Shown: piece by piece, positions 7,484 through 14,041 of the stretch
Layout: each line of letters begins with the position of its first letter
Numbering within the stretch: position 1 is the stretch's first letter
Assembly: GCA_937891595.1 (NCBI GenBank)
Contig: CALATF010000044.1
Span: 1 to 15,425 of the forward strand
Length of the DNA: 15,425 bases
Source of the DNA: an uncultured Clostridia bacterium
GTDB taxonomy: Bacteria > Bacillota > Clostridia > Christensenellales > UBA1242
Direction: 5' to 3'
Translations under genes and position numbers: made by a program
Notes under the pieces: model-generated
Seen by the model: the letters and a program-made list of their open reading frames with translations, nothing else
Databases searched by the model: none
What the model was told of the DNA's origin: nothing

Positions 7484-7495
7484 ACATATGTTCGA
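7470..7495. promoter_or_regulatory. Overlapping operator candidates, LexA-box-like palindrome
   Basis: Two elements overlap. GTTTGA-ATTG-TCAAAC (7470-7485) is a perfect 6-bp inverted repeat. TCAAACATATGTTCGA (7480-7495) is a 16-bp palindrome with one mismatched pair and a perfect core AACATATGTT (7483-7492). The inner CAAACATATGTTCG differs by one base from the Gram-positive LexA-type pattern CGAAC-N4-GTTCG. Both cover the -35 of the minus-strand HTH promoter. The binder could be LexA or the HTH protein itself. Confidence 0.5.
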
Positions 7496-7660
7496 AAGAA
7501 ATATAAAGAATGAAAGGTTTTTATTTAATGAATAAAAATGGATAATTATAAAAAAATAAAAAATATATATAATTTTATAAAGCTTTTAAATTTACTTTGA
7601 TATTTTTTTTTGATATACTTTTTAAGTATAGTTGTAAAATAATGTAAATATATTATATTT
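7496..7660. promoter_or_regulatory. AT-rich upstream region of the GH95-like gene, weak promoter and inverted repeat
   Basis: A poor promoter candidate is TTGATA (7610-7615), a 19-base spacer and TAAAAT (7635-7640). Between them is a perfect 7-bp inverted repeat, TATACTT-TTT-AAGTATA (7614-7630), that could bind a regulator. TTTGATAT occurs twice (7596-7603 and 7609-7616). The remainder, 7496-7595, is nearly pure A/T and I recognise nothing in it. Confidence 0.3.
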
Positions 7661-7666
7661 TAATAT

Positions 7667-7672
7667 AAAGGA
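7667..7672 (+). promoter_or_regulatory. Ribosome binding site that decides the GH95-like start
   Basis: AAAGGA abuts the ATG at 7673 with no spacer but lies 9 bases before the in-frame ATG at 7682. The second ATG is therefore the likelier start. Confidence 0.6.
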
Positions 7673-7681
7673 ATGAATAAA

Positions 7682-10075
7682 ATGATTCGTTATAACAAAA
7701 AAGCCAAAAATGTTTTAAAATTCTTAACTCCGGCGGGTGGTTTTGGTGCTCAGTGGAGAGAGGGTTTGCCAACTGGAAATGGTACAATAGGATTAAATAT
7801 ACTTGGCGGAGTAGGTAGAGAAGTTATTATTGTTAACCACACAGATTTATGGTGGCAAGGAAATACTGGAGTATTGCCAGATGTTTCTGATAAAGTTAAA
7901 AAAATTAGTAAAAGTTTAGAAACGTTAAGTTATAGAGAGGCAGAAACAATTTTAACGAATGCTTTAAATGCTAAAAATTATAAGCCAGAATGTGCTTACC
8001 CTTTACCAGTTTGTGATTTTATTATAAATAACATTATAGAAAACACAGTGAGTGATTATAGTAGAAGTATAAATATTGAAAGTGGTGAAGTTTCTGTAGT
8101 TTATAAAGACAAAGGTGTTAAATTTGAAAGGAATGCCTTTGTTTCTAGAGCTAATGATTGCATATGTTATGAAATTTCAAGTTCTTCTAAAAAAGTTTGT
8201 TGTGATTTTACAATAGCTATACATGACAAAACTAATAATCGTACTGCTAATTTTGAAAACTTTGATGTTACAATTCAAGGCCAAACAAAAACTGATAAAG
8301 ATTTTATTGTTTTTACCAGTAGAAATGATGATGGCAGTGATTTTGGCTGCGTGGCAAAAGTTATATGTTCTGGTGGCGTATTAACTAAAACTATTGATAA
8401 ATTTTCAGTAAAAAATGCTGATAAAGTTTTAATTTTAGCAAAGGTTTTTGTAAGTAATCAAAAAGAAATTAAAATAGGTGAATTGCAAGAAGAACTTTCT
8501 TTAATTAAAATGCCTTATGATAAATTACTAAAAGAGCATACATTAATACATTCAAAGCTAGTTAATACTACAGAGATAAATTTAATTAGTGATTGTTATG
8601 AAAATATAAACGAAGCATTGCTTGTTAACAAGAGTCAAGAAATGCCATTATCTTTACTTGAAAAAATGTACACATATGGTAAACACTTGTTTGCTTGTTC
8701 TTGCGGAGATAAAATTAACCCTACTGGATTATTTAATGGGGACTATAAAGCTTATAGAGGAACTATAGAAAATTATTTGCAACTTCAAAGAATGTTTGAT
8801 TTTACTTTTAAAGCTAATTTATCTAAATTAATGATACCTGTATTTAATAGGTTTTATGATAATTTAGATGATTATAAAAAGAATTCAACAAGACTTTATG
8901 GTTGTAAGGGTATTTTTATACCTTCTTTAGAATCTCCTGAAAGTGGTTTGCCTGGAAGCACTATGCCAGGAGTTATAATGAACTTTAATGTTGCTAGTTA
9001 TATTTGCAGTATGATTTATCAATATTATTTACAAACAGATGACATTGAGTTTATTAAAGATAAGGGTTATGAAATTATTGAAGAGACCGGAATGTTTTAT
9101 GAAGATTTATTAAAGTTAAATAAAAGCACAAATACTTTAGAATCTCCATTTGGGTTTTCGCCTTTTAATACTCCTAGCAATATTGAAACAAAGACAGATG
9201 AAATGTTTTGCATTGCCTCAAATTGTGCTACTGATTTTGTTAGTGCAAAATTTGTATTTAATTGTTTAATTCAGTTAGGTATTATGCTTAATAAAGAAGA
9301 AAAAGAAATTGAACGTTGGCAAAAATTATTAGAAAAAGTTCCGGATATGGAAGTTGATAAGTTTGGATATTTGAAAGAATATAATTCAAATGTATTTGAA
9401 ACAAATCATTCTTCACCATATATTCCGCATTTATTCCCATATAATATAGGTTTTAAACCTTTTGAAAGTAAAAAGAATTTTGAAGAACTTGTAGCTAATT
9501 CGGTTAATGTTAGGTTTAAAAATTGTTTTGGAAAATTCAATAGTGCAAACCTTTGTGATATGGCAACTGCGCTTGCTACTTGTGGAAATGCTAATGATAG
9601 TTATGAAGTTCTTTCTACTTTAGTAAGAAACTTTACTACTAATAACCTTATTATTTCAAGTGGTGATAATTTAGGAATGGGTGTTGGTATATATGAAGCT
9701 TGGACTAGTTTTGGAATTGATAAAAACTTAGGGCTTTGTACATGTTTACAAAATATGTTTATTAATAGTAACAAAAATAATGTTTCGTTATTTAGAAACT
9801 TACCAAAAGCTTTTGGCAAGGGTAGTGTTAGCAATTTAATTTTAAACAACCAAATTAAAGTTGACTTAGAGTTTAATGTTAAAAGAGGTGTTGTAAGTTT
9901 AAAATTAAGGTCTCCTAAAAATACTGTTATAAACTTAAATTTACCTGATGGGCTTAAAAAAGTTAAAGGTATAGAACAAACTAAAGTTAACATGGAAAAT
10001 TTAGTTATTGAATCTTTAAGTTTACAAGCAAACAAAACAATTAGTTTAAAAATTTATTTTAAAAATAATATTTAA
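7682..10075 (+). CDS. GH95-like glycoside hydrolase (alpha-L-fucosidase/galactosidase family), active site altered
   Basis: This 797-residue protein has no signal peptide, so it is probably cytoplasmic. Characterised GH95 enzymes cleave terminal alpha-L-fucose or alpha-L-galactose by inversion. The N-terminal domain has the family signature W-R-E-G-L-P-T-G-N-G-T-I-G ... L-G-G-V ... N-H-T-D-L-W-W-Q-G (about 25-60). The (alpha/alpha)6 catalytic domain runs from about 320 to 690. The C-terminal beta domain includes L-P-K-A-F-G-K-G-S-V-S-N-L-I-L (from about 707). Active-site oddities, by my recalled alignment: the Asn-x-Asn-Leu-Gln motif reads E-N-Y-L-Q (363-367); S-P-E-N, holding the general-acid Glu, reads S-P-F-N (493-496); the catalytic-base Asp appears kept in I-D-K-N-L-G (D680). 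It may have shifted specificity, use another acid, or be inactive. No transporter or other sugar genes flank it. The alternative start at 7673 adds three residues. Confidence 0.78.
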   Translation: MIRYNKKAKNVLKFLTPAGGFGAQWREGLPTGNGTIGLNILGGVGREVIIVNHTDLWWQGNTGVLPDVSDKVKKISKSLETLSYREAETILTNALNAKNYKPECAYPLPVCDFIINNIIENTVSDYSRSINIESGEVSVVYKDKGVKFERNAFVSRANDCICYEISSSSKKVCCDFTIAIHDKTNNRTANFENFDVTIQGQTKTDKDFIVFTSRNDDGSDFGCVAKVICSGGVLTKTIDKFSVKNADKVLILAKVFVSNQKEIKIGELQEELSLIKMPYDKLLKEHTLIHSKLVNTTEINLISDCYENINEALLVNKSQEMPLSLLEKMYTYGKHLFACSCGDKINPTGLFNGDYKAYRGTIENYLQLQRMFDFTFKANLSKLMIPVFNRFYDNLDDYKKNSTRLYGCKGIFIPSLESPESGLPGSTMPGVIMNFNVASYICSMIYQYYLQTDDIEFIKDKGYEIIEETGMFYEDLLKLNKSTNTLESPFGFSPFNTPSNIETKTDEMFCIASNCATDFVSAKFVFNCLIQLGIMLNKEEKEIERWQKLLEKVPDMEVDKFGYLKEYNSNVFETNHSSPYIPHLFPYNIGFKPFESKKNFEELVANSVNVRFKNCFGKFNSANLCDMATALATCGNANDSYEVLSTLVRNFTTNNLIISSGDNLGMGVGIYEAWTSFGIDKNLGLCTCLQNMFINSNKNNVSLFRNLPKAFGKGSVSNLILNNQIKVDLEFNVKRGVVSLKLRSPKNTVINLNLPDGLKKVKGIEQTKVNMENLVIESLSLQANKTISLKIYFKNNI

Positions 10076-10112
10076 TAAACTGTAAAAAAAGATAAACTTT
10101 TTATGTTATTTA

Positions 10113-10121
10113 TGTTACAAT
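10113..10121 (+). promoter_or_regulatory. Extended -10 promoter of the 166-residue orphan gene
   Basis: TGTTACAAT is an extended -10 (TG, one base, TACAAT at 10116-10121). No good -35 is visible at the expected distance. The predicted transcript would start at about 10127-10129, the beginning of a long hairpin. Confidence 0.5.
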
Positions 10122-10124
10122 ATA

Positions 10125-10155
10125 TTTAATAATTTAATTCGTTTAAATTATTAAA
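10125..10155 (+). promoter_or_regulatory. AT-only 5' leader hairpin ahead of the orphan gene
   Basis: Perfect 13-bp inverted repeat TTTAATAATTTAA / TTAAATTATTAAA around the loop TTCGT. It lies immediately after the -10 and ends right before the strong ribosome binding site AAGGGGAAG (from 10155). It would form the very 5' end of the mRNA. It is not a terminator, as no T-run follows. Possible roles are mRNA stabilisation or control of ribosome access. Confidence 0.6.
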
Positions 10156-10167
10156 AGGGGAAGATTT

Positions 10168-10668
10168 ATGTCTGATTTTTTAAAAGATTACAAATTGTGG
10201 GATAGTAAGGACGAAAAAGGTAAAAAAGGAATATTATTATCTTGTGCTAGTTTTTATGAAGAAAAAGCTATTGATTATATTTTAGCTAACTTTCCAAAGA
10301 AAAAACAAAAAGAATTTAAAAAGGACCCTATTCAAGTAGAATTTACACCTGATTTAGTTAATGGTAAAGATGTAAGTTTCGGAGATAATATTGTTTTTGT
10401 ATTAGAAGATTTATTAAACACTGCTGATAAAAAAACATTATTCTTTCAATTAGCTAGAAATACTATTTGTGCGGTGTTTGTAAATTTATTTTATAATACT
10501 GCTTCAGACCCTAAGAAAAAGACTAAGTTTGGGACTATTGCTAATGGTTTCTTTGCTTCTATTACAACAGAGTTTGCAAAAGGTAAAGATTTTGAAAACG
10601 ACATGATGCAAGCTTATGCAGAAGTACTTGGCGAAGTTATGGACATGGGGCCAACTATTGAACAATAA
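10168..10668 (+). CDS. Unrecognised 166-residue cytoplasmic protein
   Basis: I do not recognise this family. The protein has no signal peptide or membrane segment. The first half is charged and Lys-rich (K-D-E-K-G-K-K-G, F-P-K-K-K-Q-K-E-F-K-K-D). A helical stretch around 26-42 precedes V-E-F-T-P-D-L-V-N-G-K-D-V-S-F-G-D-N-I-V-F-V-L-E-D-L-L (57-83). A moderately hydrophobic segment, F-F-Q-L-A-R-N-T-I-C-A-V-F-V-N-L-F-Y (91-108), is probably a buried helix. The C-terminus is acidic (E-V-L-G-E-V-M-D-M-G). It is a genuine gene: ATG with the strong ribosome binding site AAGGGGAAG, its own extended -10 promoter, a 5' hairpin leader and a perfect terminator straight after the stop. This compact single-gene unit looks built for high expression. 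The neighbours (GH95-like, murG) give no functional clue. Confidence 0.88.
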   Translation: MSDFLKDYKLWDSKDEKGKKGILLSCASFYEEKAIDYILANFPKKKQKEFKKDPIQVEFTPDLVNGKDVSFGDNIVFVLEDLLNTADKKTLFFQLARNTICAVFVNLFYNTASDPKKKTKFGTIANGFFASITTEFAKGKDFENDMMQAYAEVLGEVMDMGPTIEQ

Positions 10669-10673
10669 TCATT

Positions 10674-10707
10674 AAAAAAAAGATTGAATAGATTTCAATC
10701 TTTTTTT
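10674..10707. terminator. Bidirectional terminator between the orphan gene and murG
   Basis: Perfect 14-bp inverted repeat, AAAAAAAGATTGAA (10675-10688) and TTCAATCTTTTTTT (10694-10707), loop TAGAT. A-runs and T-runs flank both sides, so it can end the plus-strand orphan transcript (5 bases after its stop) and the minus-strand murG transcript (53 bases after its stop). Confidence 0.92.
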
Positions 10708-10726
10708 ATTTTTATTTTTATTTTTA
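10703..10726. repeat. TTTTTA hexamer microsatellite (four units)
   Basis: Four perfect TTTTTA units, then a TTTTA unit, run out of the terminator T-tract. It is a simple repeat, probably slippage-prone and without a coding role. Confidence 0.8.
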
Positions 10727-10760
10727 TTTTAGTGATTTATTAATGCTTCATAATGATATT

Positions 10761-11825
10761 TTATATTGTATTATTTATGGCGTTTAATATTTCATGGTAT
10801 ACATTGTTTGTTCCGTTTATGATTATTGAGCTATTTGACATATTTTTTATAATATTTTGTTTATTTTGTTTTATATAAGTTATTTCTTTTAATAATGTTT
10901 GGGTCGTTAAATTTTCTTGTAATATTGTTCTACAAAAACCTTTTTGTTCAAAATAATTAGCGTTATCTATTTGATCACCGCGAGAAGCTGATTTAGGTAG
11001 AGGAATAAGTATCATAGGCTTTTTAAGGGCAAGTAGTTCAAATATTGCGTTAGAGCCAGCTCTAGAAATAACAAAGTCGCTAATTGCAAATATATCTTGT
11101 ATATTATGGCAATATTCTAGTTGACAGTAATTTGGATAATTTTTGGTTTTATCTCCTTTATTTTTACCAACTATGTGAATGACATTAAATTCTTTTAATA
11201 TTTCAGGTAAACATTCGTACAATTTTTCATTTAATTTTAATGCTCCGGTTGAGCCTCCCATAACTAGTATTGTAGGTCTTAATTTATCTAATTTTGTTAA
11301 AGTATATGCTGATTCTTTATTTCCATTAAAAAGTTCATTTCGTATGGGAGAGCCAGTGTAAACTGCTTTATTTAAATTTTGGGATGTTTTTTCAAAAGAG
11401 GTGCAGAAAGTTGTGCAAGTTTTATATATAATTTTATTTGCTAGACCTATAGTTAAATCTGACTCGTGGCTAACTATAGGAATTTTGAGTAGTTTTCCTG
11501 CGATACAGACGGGGATTGAAACATATCCGCCTTTAGAAAAAATCACATCAGGTTTATATTTTTTTAATATTTTTTTTGCCTGATTTATGCTAGATATTAT
11601 TTTAAATGGGATTGCCAAATTTTTTAAAAAGCAATCTCTTTTTAATTTTGAGGCTGTTATTGTTTCAAAGATGATATCTTTTTGTTTTGAAATTATTTCT
11701 TTTTCTATGCCGTTTGTGCCTATATAGATTATTTTATTAAAATCTTTTTTTATTAATGGTAATAACCCTAAGTGGGGGATTACGTGGCCACCCGTACCGC
11801 CACCTGTTAAAATAATTGTTTTCAT
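10761..11825 (-). CDS. murG: UDP-GlcNAc–lipid I GlcNAc transferase MurG
   Basis: This membrane-associated GT28 enzyme transfers GlcNAc from UDP-GlcNAc to lipid I on the inner membrane face, making lipid II for peptidoglycan. The length, 354 residues, is normal. The N-terminal domain opens with the acceptor-site loop T-G-G-G-T-G-G-H (7-14), then V-I-F-S-K-G-G-Y-V-S-I-P (94-105) and the H-E-S-D loop (120-123). The C-terminal donor domain has M-G-G-S-T-G-A (189-195), S-R-A-G-S-N-A-I-F-E-L (254-264) and G-D-Q-I-D-N-A (283-289), which contact UDP-GlcNAc. It lies alone here, outside any visible mur/fts cluster, convergent to the orphan gene and divergent from the topoisomerase operon. No Shine-Dalgarno motif precedes the ATG on the minus strand. 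A TACAAT six bases upstream would, if it is the -10, give a nearly leaderless mRNA. Confidence 0.95.
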   Translation of the reverse strand: MKTIILTGGGTGGHVIPHLGLLPLIKKDFNKIIYIGTNGIEKEIISKQKDIIFETITASKLKRDCFLKNLAIPFKIISSINQAKKILKKYKPDVIFSKGGYVSIPVCIAGKLLKIPIVSHESDLTIGLANKIIYKTCTTFCTSFEKTSQNLNKAVYTGSPIRNELFNGNKESAYTLTKLDKLRPTILVMGGSTGALKLNEKLYECLPEILKEFNVIHIVGKNKGDKTKNYPNYCQLEYCHNIQDIFAISDFVISRAGSNAIFELLALKKPMILIPLPKSASRGDQIDNANYFEQKGFCRTILQENLTTQTLLKEITYIKQNKQNIIKNMSNSSIIINGTNNVYHEILNAINNTI

Positions 11826-12086
11826 AAAATTATTGTATGTAAAAAGATAAAAATAAATTAAAATAATTTGTAAAAAATTGTAAATTAATAACTTTTTTGG
11901 TTAGCTAGTAATTGAAGTTTTTGAATAATTATTCACCTTTATTTATATTTATTTATACGATTTTTATATAAATTTATTTAGTGCAAAAATTTTTAAATTT
12001 TATTGTATAATTGTTAGGAAATTAAATGGGATTATGTTAAAATAGAGAAAATAAAATTAGCGTTTTTAAGGAGGATTTTCTTTAAC
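11826..12086. promoter_or_regulatory. Divergent region between murG and the topoisomerase operon
   Basis: This 261-base AT-rich spacer holds TACAAT on the minus strand at 11832-11837 (possible murG -10) and the perfect 14-bp palindrome TGAATAATTATTCA at 11922-11935. At the right end are an extended -10 (see the separate entry) and AAGGAGG at 12068-12074, 12 bases before the GTG start. I see no RNA gene or riboswitch. Confidence 0.4.
12035..12043 (+). promoter_or_regulatory. Extended -10 promoter of the topoisomerase operon
   Basis: TGTTAAAAT (TG 12035-12036, hexamer TAAAAT 12038-12043) sits about 44 bases before the GTG. The nearest -35-like hexamer, TTGTTA at 12011, is too far away (21 bases), so the TG extension probably compensates. 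Confidence 0.5.
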
Positions 12087-14030
12087 GTGACTAAGACGTA
12101 TGATTCAAAGGACCTTTTAGTATTAGAGGGGTTAGATGCTGTTAGACTTCGCCCTGGTATGTATATTGGTAGCACTGGTAGTAAAGGTGTTCACCATATT
12201 TTATGGGAAATTGTTGATAATAGTATAGACGAACTTGCGAATGGGCATGGTTCTAAAATTTCTGTAACCTTACACAAAGATGGTAGTGCTACTGTTGAGG
12301 ATAATGGTAGAGGCATTCCTGTTGATATTCACCCAACTTATAAAGTTTCGGGTGCTGAGCTTATTTTTACAAAACTACACGCTGGTGGTAAGTTTGATTC
12401 TAGTAACTATAGTTATTCTGGTGGTTTACACGGTGTTGGTGCTTCTGTAACAAATGCCTTAAGTAGTTATTTAAATGCTACTATTTATAGAAATGGTAAA
12501 ATGTATGAGATTTCTTTTGCTAGTGTTGAAGACTCAAAAGGAAAAGTTCATGGTGGTGTAGTTCAAAAACCTTTAACTGAAGTTGGCAAAACAAACAAGA
12601 CTGGTACAAAAATTACATTCTTACCTGATAATAGAATTTTTTTAAGTAATGTTTTAGAGTCTACTATTATTAGAAGAAGATTAAGAGAATTAGCTTTCTT
12701 AAACAAAGGTATAGAAATTGAATTTAATGATGAACAAGAGGAAAATGTTCATAATTATAAATATGATGGTGGTTTAGTTGATTTTATAGGTTACTTAAAC
12801 GAAGCTAAAACTAATCTTTTTAAACCTGCAATTTACATTGAAGGTGAAACAGATTCTTTAAAAATGGAAGCTGCAATTCAATACACAGATAGTTATACTG
12901 AAAGTTTCTTTTCATATGTAAATAACATTCCTACAAGTGAAGGTGGTACACACGAAACTGGTTTTAAAGTTGGTTTAACAAAAGCAATGAATGATATTGC
13001 TAGAAAATTAAACTTATTAAAAGATAAGGAAGATAATCTTTTAGGCGAAGATTATAGAGAAGGTATTTCAGCAGTATTACTTGTTAAAATGCGTAATATT
13101 GAATTTGAAGGGCAAACAAAAACAAAACTTGGAAATCCTGAAGTAAAAAACATTGTTGAAGGTATTGTTGTAAAAGAACTTAATAAGTTTTTTGCAAAAA
13201 AAGAAAATGCTAAGATAGCTGATGTTATAATGGATAAAGCTAAAGGGGCTGCACGTGTTAGACTTGCAGCTAAAAAGGCTAAAGAATTAACAAGACAAAA
13301 AAACAGTATTGACCATTCAAGTTTAGTTGGAAAATTAGCTGCATGTTCTAATAGGAAAGCAGAGTTAAATGAATTATTTATTGTTGAGGGTGATAGTGCT
13401 GGTGGCAGTGCAAAACAAGCTAGAGACAGAGCTTACCAAGCTATATTACCACTTAAAGGCAAACCTTTGAATGCTGAAAAGAAAAGACTTGACCAAGTTT
13501 TAGCTAATGAAGAAATAAGAACTATTATTGCTTCACTTGGAACAGGTGTTGGTGAAGATTTTGATATTAGTAGTTTAAAATTTCATAAGGTTATTATTTT
13601 ATCTGATGCTGACCAAGACGGTGCTCACATTAGGGCAATATTATTAACTTTCTTCTTTAGATATATGAAAGAGCTTATTACAAATGGTAATGTTTATATT
13701 GGCATGCCACCTCTTTATAAAATATCTAAAAAAGACCAAGTTGAATATGTTTATTCTGACAAAGAATTACCAGATGCCATTAAGAGATTTGGTAAAGGTT
13801 ATGCAATTCAAAGATATAAGGGACTTGGTGAAATGAACCCAGAACAACTTTGGGAAACAACTATGGACCCTAAAAAAAGGTCGCTTGTAAGAGTAGGAAT
13901 TGATGACGTTGCTAATGCAGAACTTTTAATTACCACTCTTATGGGAGATGATGTAGATTCTAGAAAAAAATATTTATCTGAGTATGTAGACTTTAATAAA
14001 GTTGATAGTTTTATGTCGATAGGAGATTAG
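12087..14030 (+). CDS. Type IIA DNA topoisomerase subunit B (ParE/GyrB)
   Basis: This is the ATPase subunit of an A2B2 enzyme that passes one DNA duplex through another. It has 647 residues, a typical Gram-positive length. The GHKL ATPase domain has E-I-V-D-N-S-I-D-E (41-49), D-N-G-R-G-I-P (72-78) and G-G-L-H-G-V-G (112-118). The transducer domain spans about 230-400, with the Q-T-K-T-K-L-G-N loop (343-350). TOPRIM has E-G-D-S-A-G-G-S (434-441), P-L-K-G-K (455-459) and the metal-binding D-A-D-Q-D-G (507-512). The C-terminal Q-R-Y-K-G-L-G-E-M signature is at 575-583. The start is GTG, with AAGGAGG 12 bases upstream and no alternative nearby. The A-subunit gene begins 11 bases after the stop. 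Gyrase versus topoisomerase IV cannot be decided: N-E-E-I-R-T-I-I and L-G-T-G look gyrase-like, but there is no recF/dnaN neighbour and the partner resembles ParC-type subunits. Confidence 0.94.
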   Translation: MTKTYDSKDLLVLEGLDAVRLRPGMYIGSTGSKGVHHILWEIVDNSIDELANGHGSKISVTLHKDGSATVEDNGRGIPVDIHPTYKVSGAELIFTKLHAGGKFDSSNYSYSGGLHGVGASVTNALSSYLNATIYRNGKMYEISFASVEDSKGKVHGGVVQKPLTEVGKTNKTGTKITFLPDNRIFLSNVLESTIIRRRLRELAFLNKGIEIEFNDEQEENVHNYKYDGGLVDFIGYLNEAKTNLFKPAIYIEGETDSLKMEAAIQYTDSYTESFFSYVNNIPTSEGGTHETGFKVGLTKAMNDIARKLNLLKDKEDNLLGEDYREGISAVLLVKMRNIEFEGQTKTKLGNPEVKNIVEGIVVKELNKFFAKKENAKIADVIMDKAKGAARVRLAAKKAKELTRQKNSIDHSSLVGKLAACSNRKAELNELFIVEGDSAGGSAKQARDRAYQAILPLKGKPLNAEKKRLDQVLANEEIRTIIASLGTGVGEDFDISSLKFHKVIILSDADQDGAHIRAILLTFFFRYMKELITNGNVYIGMPPLYKISKKDQVEYVYSDKELPDAIKRFGKGYAIQRYKGLGEMNPEQLWETTMDPKKRSLVRVGIDDVANAELLITTLMGDDVDSRKKYLSEYVDFNKVDSFMSIGD

Positions 14031-14041
14031 TTATTTAATTT

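Noticed and set aside
9601..10035. 144-codon minus-strand open frame inside the GH95-like gene
   Set aside because: It is a shadow of a well-supported plus-strand gene, without a domain or start signal. The same applies to the minus-strand frames at 1204-1410, 1774-2025, 4629-4829 and 6191-6544 and the plus-strand ones at 7109-7318, 11179-11361 and 11401-11583.
10086..10102. Terminator after the GH95-like gene (AAAAAG / CTTTTT)
   Set aside because: The six-base stem with a single G-C pair is too weak to call.
11922..11935. Perfect 14-bp palindrome TGAATAATTATTCA as an operator
   Set aside because: It is far from both promoter candidates, and a palindrome of this length is plausible by chance in a 260-base stretch this AT-rich. 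Noted only in the intergenic description.
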